Shown piece by piece: positions 58,707 to 64,000 of a stretch of 64,000 nt of DNA. Under the pieces are notes generated by a model, which saw nothing but the letters and a program-made list of their open reading frames with translations, did no database searches and was not told the DNA's origin. Numbering within the stretch: position 1 is the first letter of the stretch; each line of letters starts with the position of its first letter. Position numbers and translations under genes: made by a program. This DNA comes from Deltaproteobacteria bacterium UBA6106 (lineage in GTDB: Bacteria; Desulfobacterota; Syntrophorhabdia; Syntrophorhabdales; Syntrophorhabdaceae): positions 53,924 through 117,923 of the forward strand of contig DIWM01000023.1 in NCBI GenBank assembly GCA_002428485.1. The letters are read 5' to 3'.

Positions 58707-59312
58707 CTATCTTCTTTCCAGCGCCTTGTTCCATTGATCGAGCTGGGCCTTGTAGCCCCCGGCTAACTGAGCGTCGTCACCTTCAATAACAATGGCGATG
58801 ATCGTGTCTCCAGTCGCAATGCTGTCCACGACCTTCTGGTCTGTTTTGTCAACGACCGCGCCGAAGATGCTGTGCCTGTTGTCCAGCCACGGGGTAGGAA
58901 CGTGGGTGATGAAGAATTGGCTTCCGTTCGTGTCCGGCCCTGCATTCGCCATTGAGAGCATTCCTGGTTTGTCATGCTTCAATCCCGGTGAGAACTCGTC
59001 TTTGAACCGGTACCCCGGGCCGCCGGTGCCTGTGCCCAGCGGGCATCCTCCCTGGATCATGAAATCCTGGATTACCCTGTGGAACCTGAGGTTGTTGTAA
59101 AAACCTCTTTTCGACAGGTTCACAAAGTTCAGCACAGTAAGCGGCGCCTTATCAGGAAAGAGCGTGAGCCGTATATCGCCTTTGTTCGTTTTGATCGTTG
59201 CCGTGAGCGAAGGATATGCTGTAGCTGCCATGAGAGTATTTAAAACCAAAAACGATAAAATTGAAAGGATAATAATTAGCTTTTTTATGATTGGCATTTG
59301 AAGATGCGACAC
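58707..59312 (-). CDS. Exported cyclophilin-type peptidyl-prolyl isomerase
   Basis: The GTG at 59312 is supported by AAGGAGG five bases upstream; an ATG at 59294 would give a shorter start. The signal segment ([20 protein letters not shown]) leads to a cyclophilin domain with [29 protein letters not shown] (active-site Arg, Phe, Gln region) and HSIFGAVV. It probably assists folding in the periplasm. The ribosome-binding site sits in the loop of a CGCAA/TTGCG hairpin. Confidence 0.9.
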   Translation of the reverse strand: MSHLQMPIIKKLIIILSILSFLVLNTLMAATAYPSLTATIKTNKGDIRLTLFPDKAPLTVLNFVNLSKRGFYNNLRFHRVIQDFMIQGGCPLGTGTGGPGYRFKDEFSPGLKHDKPGMLSMANAGPDTNGSQFFITHVPTPWLDNRHSIFGAVVDKTDQKVVDSIATGDTIIAIVIEGDDAQLAGGYKAQLDQWNKALERR

Positions 59313-59433
59313 GCAAACCTCCTTGCGGGCATTCAGGAACCCCGGCGGCTTTAAACCGGGGGTCTCGTTTTATTCTGTATAGCAGGTCTTTGGGGAGTAC
59401 GCAAGTGCGGGATGCAGGAAAAAATGACTATTC

Positions 59434-59461
59434 TTGACAAGTCTTATCACAATGATATACT
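59434..59461 (+). promoter_or_regulatory. Promoter for the gene at 59495
   Basis: TTGACA (59434-59439) and TATACT (59456-59461) are separated by 16 bases. The transcript would have a ~27-base leader with GAGGAT five bases before the ATG. Confidence 0.7.
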
Positions 59462-59494
59462 GACAATAAAAAGGGAAGGGGCAACGAGGATAAC

Positions 59495-60034
59495 ATGTTG
59501 AGAAAAAGACCGTCTGTTTTTCATGTAGTAATGTTCGGGATCAGCGTTGGCATAGCCGTAGTTGTTATCGGATATTTTGTCATCTCTTTACAGCATAAAA
59601 GGTCGCTCGAAGCATCGAGAAAAGGATTGTTCCCGAAAATGCCGGAGATAAGCGAAGTCCGGCAATACGCCTCCGACAGTGAGGGAGATTATTATTACGC
59701 TGAAAACCGTACCGCAAAAAAGACGTCCCCTGAAAATAAAATGATCTGGGGCAGGCTTGTCTATTCGGAAAAAGGCAGGAATTCCTATATTGCCATACGG
59801 AAACAGAGCGGCCTCTTTACGGAAGGCCTTGAGAACCTGCACCAGCGGAACATCCTTTACGAGTTCAGGTGCGAAAAAGATAAAACGGGGTACGCCGTCG
59901 TCGAGATCTTCGAGATAGGAAAAGACGGCAAGACGCTTGACTACGGGAATACCGGCAAAGACAGGGAATGGGGCAGCGCCTCGCCCGGTTCTCCTTTGGA
60001 GAAGCTTGCCGGGCTAGCATGCCCTCAGACATAA
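59495..60034 (+). CDS. Unknown single-pass membrane protein
   Basis: The 179-residue protein has one N-terminal transmembrane helix (VVMFGISVGIAVVVIGYFVI) and a soluble domain outside the membrane rich in short beta-like pieces (IWGRLVYSEKGRNSYIAIR, YEFRCEKDKTGYAVVEIFEI). I do not recognise a family. It precedes the ATPase-GNAT fusion by 16 bases on the same strand and probably shares its promoter, so it may be part of the same signalling function. Confidence 0.75.
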   Translation: MLRKRPSVFHVVMFGISVGIAVVVIGYFVISLQHKRSLEASRKGLFPKMPEISEVRQYASDSEGDYYYAENRTAKKTSPENKMIWGRLVYSEKGRNSYIAIRKQSGLFTEGLENLHQRNILYEFRCEKDKTGYAVVEIFEIGKDGKTLDYGNTGKDREWGSASPGSPLEKLAGLACPQT

Positions 60035-60050
60035 AGGATGGAAGCAGCCC

Positions 60051-61565
60051 ATGCAAAGTCACGGTTTTTTTAAATTAACCATCCCCAATCACATATCGTA
60101 TCTTCCTGTTGCGCAGGCTTCTGTTAGAGAGGCGGCAAAGATGTTCGGGTTTACCGTCGAGACCATATATCAGATCGAGCTTGCCCTCGAAGAAGCGTTC
60201 ATAAATGTCATAAAACACGCCTTTGAGGCCGGTGAGGAGAACACTTTTGACATCATCTGCAGACAAACCTCCATGGGCATAAAAATCATCATAAAAGAGA
60301 AGGGAATGCCTTTCGACCCCGGCAAGATCACCCTCTATGACCCTTCGAAAGATATCCTTGAAGCAGGATCCACGGGGCTCGGCACATTTCTTATGAAAGA
60401 GATCATCGATGAGGTCTCCTTCCATAACCTCGGGTCTAAAGGCAAAGAGATACACCTCGTCAAATATCTCCCCGGCAAGAACATAGAAGGCTTCCTCGAC
60501 CTTTCCGAACTGGAGCACGTTGAAGAAGAAAAACCGGGACCTGTCGTTATCGCTGCGAGGATCGAATACGACGTGAGGAGGATGAAGGCCTCGGAGGCGA
60601 TCGAGATCTCAAAAGGCGCCTATAAATCACACGGCTTCACATTCTTTGATGAGGTCATCTACTATCCCGAACAGATAGTGGCCTTAAACGACTCAGGTGA
60701 AATGATTTCCACGGTCGCGGCAACAAAGGATGATGTTTTTATGGGGCATGCCGCCCTCCACTACCCCGAACCCGGCGCAAGGATCGCAGAGCTGACATTT
60801 ATCTTTGTCAGCCCCGAATACAGGGGCCAGGGATGCATGAAGATGATGCTCGACTTCCTTTTTGCGACACCGAAGCGATACGACCTTGAAGGTGTCTATG
60901 CCTTTGCCGTCGCGAACCACATCTATTCGCAAAAAACAATGGTCGGCCATGGTCTGGTCGACTGCGGCGTAGAGCTGGCGACAAGTCCTGCCACCTGGAT
61001 TTTCAAGGGTATTTCAAAGGGTGAATCCCAGAGAATAAGCGTGGTGTTGAGCTTCAAATATCTTCAGAAACCGGAACCGCTCACCCTCTACCCTCCTGCC
61101 CGGCACAGGGCAATAATAGAAAAGCTATACGGAAATTTGGGCGCCGAACACGATTATGCTGTTCCTGCCTTCGCGGAACCCCATTTCACGGATGATCATT
61201 CGGTCATTTATACGAAAGTGTATGCCTCTGAAGGAAATGCCGAGATCTTTATTGAAAAATACGGATCAAATGTGGTGCGTGAAATTAAAAAAATATTGAA
61301 GAATCTCCTGTGCGTCGAACAGATAGCCGCGATCAACCTCTATCTCGGCATGGAGGACCAGCTCACTTATTTTGCTTCTCCCGCTTTTGAGGAATCGGGC
61401 TTTTTCTTTTCCGGGATAATGCCCAAAACAAGGGTGGGCGATGCGATCATATTGCAGTTTCTTAATAATATCTCCTTCGATTACGACAAGGTCATCGCCT
61501 ATTCCGACAACGCAAAAGAGATCATCGCCTATATAAGGGAGAACGACCCCAACGTTTCACTGTAA
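60051..61565 (+). CDS. RsbW-type ATPase domain fused to GNAT acetyltransferase-like domain
   Basis: The first ~140 residues form a serine-protein-kinase/anti-sigma ATPase of the RsbW/SpoIIAB (HATPase_c_2) group: N-box ELALEEAFINVIKHAF, and GLGTFLMKEIID for the G box. Residues ~175-320 form a GNAT-like domain (AELTFIFVSPEYRGQGCMKMML, with the RGQG acetyl-CoA loop). The last ~180 residues show no clear motif. The protein (504 residues) may sense ATP/partner state and acetylate or bind a target. RsbV/STAS partners are not in the window. The fusion occurs in some Desulfobacterota, from memory. Confidence 0.85.
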   Translation: MQSHGFFKLTIPNHISYLPVAQASVREAAKMFGFTVETIYQIELALEEAFINVIKHAFEAGEENTFDIICRQTSMGIKIIIKEKGMPFDPGKITLYDPSKDILEAGSTGLGTFLMKEIIDEVSFHNLGSKGKEIHLVKYLPGKNIEGFLDLSELEHVEEEKPGPVVIAARIEYDVRRMKASEAIEISKGAYKSHGFTFFDEVIYYPEQIVALNDSGEMISTVAATKDDVFMGHAALHYPEPGARIAELTFIFVSPEYRGQGCMKMMLDFLFATPKRYDLEGVYAFAVANHIYSQKTMVGHGLVDCGVELATSPATWIFKGISKGESQRISVVLSFKYLQKPEPLTLYPPARHRAIIEKLYGNLGAEHDYAVPAFAEPHFTDDHSVIYTKVYASEGNAEIFIEKYGSNVVREIKKILKNLLCVEQIAAINLYLGMEDQLTYFASPAFEESGFFFSGIMPKTRVGDAIILQFLNNISFDYDKVIAYSDNAKEIIAYIRENDPNVSL

Positions 61566-61664
61566 TGTACCTGCTCTTTCATTTCCACGCCCTTCTCTTT
61601 CTTCCTTTTTCATTGTTTTACCATCTGTTGTTTGATATTCTTTACATGGCAGGTGATCGCTGAT

Positions 61665-62345
61665 ATGAATTTCCGCACTGCAACTGCAAGAGTTTTTATA
61701 AAAGGTATGCTGCTTCTCTCGCTCATGCTCCTGCATGGATGCGCATCGTATACTGTCAGAGTGGACGGCTTCCGCAATCCGGACAGGCCGCTGATGATCT
61801 CTCCGGGCACGACCATACATGTGGTTGAAGATAAGGAAGCGAAAAATCCCCTGCTCGACAAGGAAGTTGCAAGGAAGCTTGAAAGTATGTTGAAGCTGAA
61901 AGGCTATGCGATATCGCAATTCGACAGCCCCGTTTATTATGTCCTCCACGGATACGGCATTGGGCACGAAAGGACAGTTACCCGCACAATGCCGGTGTAC
62001 CAGCCGGGAGGAACCGCAACGGTAACAAAAACCGGGCCAAAGGGAACGTCCTACTCGACGGTCCAGCTTCCCGGTTCAACCACCTATGTCCCCTATACGA
62101 CCTCGGTATCCGATAAATGGCTCTCCCTTAAGATCATCGACGGAAAAGATTACAGGGATACGGGCGGGACAACGGATATCTGGATCGGCGAGGCCTCGGT
62201 GACCGGGGAAGGCATGGACCTCAGGGATATGATCAATTACCTGATCGTAGGGATCTTCGACCATTTCGGTGAAAATACCGGGAAAAGGCTTACCGTCGAT
62301 ATAAAGGAAGACGATCCGAGGGTAAAAGCCCTCTCGGCACGATAA
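61665..62345 (+). CDS. Lipoprotein, DUF4136-like
   Basis: The ATG at 61665 gives a lipoprotein signal (GMLLLSLMLLHGC, lipobox LHGC). The mature domain (YTVRVDGFRNPDRPLMISPG, EVARKLESMLKLKGYAI, YYVLHGYGIGHERTV) matches the small outer-membrane lipoproteins that share the DUF4136 pattern. A middle segment is Pro/Gly/Thr-rich. Function of the family is unknown. It is the third gene in the run from 59495. Confidence 0.8.
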   Translation: MNFRTATARVFIKGMLLLSLMLLHGCASYTVRVDGFRNPDRPLMISPGTTIHVVEDKEAKNPLLDKEVARKLESMLKLKGYAISQFDSPVYYVLHGYGIGHERTVTRTMPVYQPGGTATVTKTGPKGTSYSTVQLPGSTTYVPYTTSVSDKWLSLKIIDGKDYRDTGGTTDIWIGEASVTGEGMDLRDMINYLIVGIFDHFGENTGKRLTVDIKEDDPRVKALSAR

Positions 62346-62502
62346 CGGCGAACAAGCAGGCAGAAAAAGCTGTTCAACGTTCGCCGAGAAACCTTTGCCT
62401 CTCGCCCGCTACGCTCGAGCACATAGAGGGCGCGGGGAAATTTTTTCTTTCCACGTCCGGTTTTGTGAGAGATACTGTCTCTCCCTGCATTTCATTCCTT
62501 AC
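62346..62502. other. Intergenic region with hairpin
   Basis: CGGCGAAC (62346-62353) and GTTCGCCG (62379-62386) can pair across 25 bases, and GGGAGAGACAG-type bases pair near 62466-62484. Neither is followed by a T run. No coding frame or heptamer array is seen. Confidence 0.45.
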
Positions 62503-62531
62503 TTGCAAGTCTGCTCCCTGTCTGATATAAT
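62503..62531 (+). promoter_or_regulatory. Strong promoter for a 38-residue basic protein
   Basis: TTGCAA (62503-62508) and a perfect TATAAT (62526-62531) are separated by 17 bases. The gene at 62564 begins about 26 bases after the predicted start. Confidence 0.75.
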
Positions 62532-62563
62532 TTTTCATGCCTTAATATGACAGGGGGTAAACA

Positions 62564-62680
62564 ATGGGAGACAAAAGCGGAAAGAAAAATAGAGACAAGG
62601 ATCAGAAACAAAAGGCTATAAAACACGCACAAAATATAAAAGAAAAGAAGGACAAAGAACCAAAACGCGCACAGAAATAG
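62564..62680 (+). CDS. Very small Lys-rich protein
   Basis: The frame MGDKSGKKNRDKDQKQKAIK onward encodes 38 residues, about half Lys/Arg with several Gln and Asp, ending KEPKRAQK. It is preceded by AGGGGG six bases before the ATG and a near-consensus promoter. Similar tiny proteins starting MGDKS and rich in Lys occur in unrelated bacteria, from memory; their function is unknown, though nucleic-acid binding is plausible for such a charge. The strong promoter suggests real expression. Confidence 0.6.
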   Translation: MGDKSGKKNRDKDQKQKAIKHAQNIKEKKDKEPKRAQK

Positions 62681-62746
62681 TTTCAACGGGCCTATTGGGG
62701 TTCGGGCCTGTCTATTGTCTATCTATTGAGGTCAGGTCTTTTATTA

Positions 62747-63287
62747 TCAGTTTTTATCTTTATCATGATTCCTGATGACATTACTTGCCGTTGTATAATG
62801 AATACCAAGAAAATCGGCAACCTCCTTCAGGGTATAGCCGTGTTGCATGCAGGCATCATAAAGAACTTTGTTTCGTTCCTGCTTCCGCTGTCTTATGTCA
62901 TCCGTGAAATGTCCTCCAACGGAGGTCTGCCGACAAATCGTTGTGACCTCGGCACTTCGTGCAACGTATCATATTTCCCCAGGGCCTTTTTACATCGTTC
63001 GATAAATTCCTTCTCCCCCGGTTTTTCCTTTCCTGTCATTGCATGATAACTGCTCCATTTCCAGGCATCGGGGATTTCAACTATTTTTGCCCGTACGGGA
63101 TTGAGGAGCACATACCGGCAGAGTTGAAGGCGGTAGCTGTCCTTATCGACGATGATCGCCTTGAACCTGCCCTGCAGGACATGTCCTGTTCTCTTGTACC
63201 GCCAATTGTATTTCTGAGTATATACGCCGTTGAGATGCTTCATTCCGCGGGAAAGGTTTTCTTCGGGGGTCTCGATCACCAGTCACT
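62747..63287 (-). pseudogene. Decayed REP-associated transposase
   Basis: On the minus strand, VIETPEENLSRGMKHLNGVY, KRTGHVLQGRFKAIIVDKDSY and CRYVLLNPVRAKIV match the middle of a Y1 RAYT with catalytic Tyr. The N-terminal HUH half is absent, and a stop codon lies two codons upstream of VIETPEE. After PLEDISRMT the frame is lost and the C-terminal helix-turn-helix (KEVADFLGIHYTTASNVI) continues in another frame to a TGA at 62747-62749. It is a 5'-truncated, frameshifted remnant distinct from the intact RAYT at 6232 (it lacks the DnaA-like tail). Confidence 0.85.
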
Positions 63288-63299
63288 GAACAGTCTTTT

Positions 63300-63900
63300 T
63301 AGGTATGGCGGAGAGAGAGGGAGTTTAAATGAACTATATTAATATAATTATATTGATTAGTTACAAATTATTGTTTTCTCAGTTACCCCAATAGTTACCC
63401 CTAAACTATCTTTTTCTGTGTTTTCAGAAATTGCAGTGGCACCATTACACCATTATACTTACAACAAGAAGGTGATAAACGTCAAGGCTTTCAGAGAACG
63501 ACGGCGGCACTTGTTACCTTGCCGCACTGTCCTTCTTTATAGTTGCGTCGATGATGCGGGGGGACTCTCCTTTCCGCCATCTTTGTCCTGATCCTGCTCC
63601 AGAGGTTGTCAATGTGTAAACCAATTGTCCCTGCTCCATAATCCTCCAGGACGCCCTTACGACCATGCTTAAGGTAGAGATAATAACGATCACGAAGCAA
63701 ACTTATTGTACAGAATTAAATACAATATGAATTACCGATATAAAAAAGGTATAACAGGATAACGGCCACAGAGCTTCTTAAAATCATTCTGGTAAAGCTA
63801 TGTCATACTTTAAATATGTATTTTTTTAATTTATTTTGAATACTTACATGTATATACTTATAAGAAGTATCTGGTTTCATCTCTATTTCTCAAAAGAATA
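63300..63900. other. AT-rich region without convincing genes
   Basis: The region is AT-rich (for example 63335-63380 and 63780-63890) and only weak frames are present. The longest (63491-63700, minus strand) has no recognisable motif. It may mark the edge of an acquired segment together with the decayed transposase. Confidence 0.5.
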
Positions 63901-64000
63901 ATGATGGAACAATATTTGCGGTTGAAAATAAATGATGTAATGTACAAAGAATCGATAACCCTGGGGCATGATAAAAATGCGTATTCCGATGAAGTCGGCC
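63901..64000 (+). CDS. Possible 5' end of a gene (cut by the window)
   Basis: A frame starting ATGATGGAACAATATTTGCG stays open for 33 codons to the right edge (MMEQYLRLKIN, then DVMYKESITLGHDKNAY). There is only a weak AAAAGAATA before it. Length is too small to identify a family; treat as tentative. Confidence 0.3.
   Translation, partial: MMEQYLRLKINDVMYKESITLGHDKNAYSDEVG

Noticed and set aside
59320..59420. Possible riboswitch in the divergent region near the cyclophilin gene
   Set aside because: The ACCCCGG/CCGGGGGT hairpin and neighbouring bases do not match the c-di-GMP, fluoride or other riboswitch consensus sequences I can recall.
63491..63700. 69-codon minus-strand frame near the right end
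   Set aside because: No recognisable motif, weak start and AT-rich surroundings; could be a fragment but cannot be supported.
1..64000. tRNA or rRNA genes
   Set aside because: No cloverleaf-like or rRNA-like segments were noticed on either strand; a covariance search was not possible here.

Overview
The window reads as chromosomal DNA of a strictly anaerobic, Gram-negative bacterium, most likely a Desulfobacterota (former Deltaproteobacteria) lineage such as the Syntrophorhabdia. This placement is inference, from gene content: desulfoferrodoxin and rubrerythrin with a PerR-type regulator, indolepyruvate:ferredoxin oxidoreductase, a thiolase/crotonase/EtfBA beta-oxidation cluster, many ferredoxin-type Fe-S proteins, lipoproteins and Tat/Sec export genes. 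No rRNA, tRNA or CRISPR was seen. The only RNA gene found is the small SRP RNA upstream of dnaX.

Layout. 1-8.5 kb is an accessory region: the C-terminal part of a giant RHS/YD-repeat protein with a papain-like remnant, a possible small immunity gene, a REP-associated tyrosine transposase bracketed by its own repeats, and a Cys-rich secreted protein. 8.7-12.7 kb: glmS, a short glmU, tatC, tatB (minus strand). 12.8-15.6 kb: secreted esterase, then perR-dfx-rbr with a perfect PerR box. 15.8-25.9 kb: nitrilase-fold protein, argS, lepB, TPR protein, lipoprotein, DUF362 ferredoxin, cysteine desulfurase with a Se/S-carrier-like partner, and an acetyltransferase. 26-31.4 kb: thiolase-crotonase-etfB-etfA operon and an MFS carrier. 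31.8-41.3 kb: DegT aminotransferase, iorA-iorB-M16 peptidase, a GGDEF regulator with an M20 peptidase, NifU-like protein. 41.5-48 kb: Hsp20, radical-SAM activase, hydrolase, release-factor-like protein, def-fmt, tatA-folK. 48.1-51.4 kb: a carbohydrate cluster (LsrF-like aldolase, Zn dehydrogenase, class II aldolase, transaldolase). 51.6-56.8 kb: ffs-dnaX-ybaB-recR and a molybdopterin oxidoreductase. 57-62.7 kb: GAF/DHp protein, nicotinamidase, cyclophilin, an ATPase-GNAT fusion, a lipoprotein and a 38-residue basic protein. The last kilobase holds a decayed transposase and AT-rich DNA.

The most unusual feature lies between the genes. Almost every intergenic gap carries short arrays built from 7-bp units. 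At least six unrelated heptamer sequences occur (GCTSATR, CTYACGN, TGGATRC, TTTCACN, GTTCAAN, GTATATC), often as inverted pairs, and some surround a ~150-bp AT-rich core to make ~190-230-bp palindromic elements. The arrays touch coding ends: five genes take their final residues or stop codon from a repeat. Shared period with unrelated sequence suggests a common generating process or constraint. I regard this as the best candidate for an undescribed system here.
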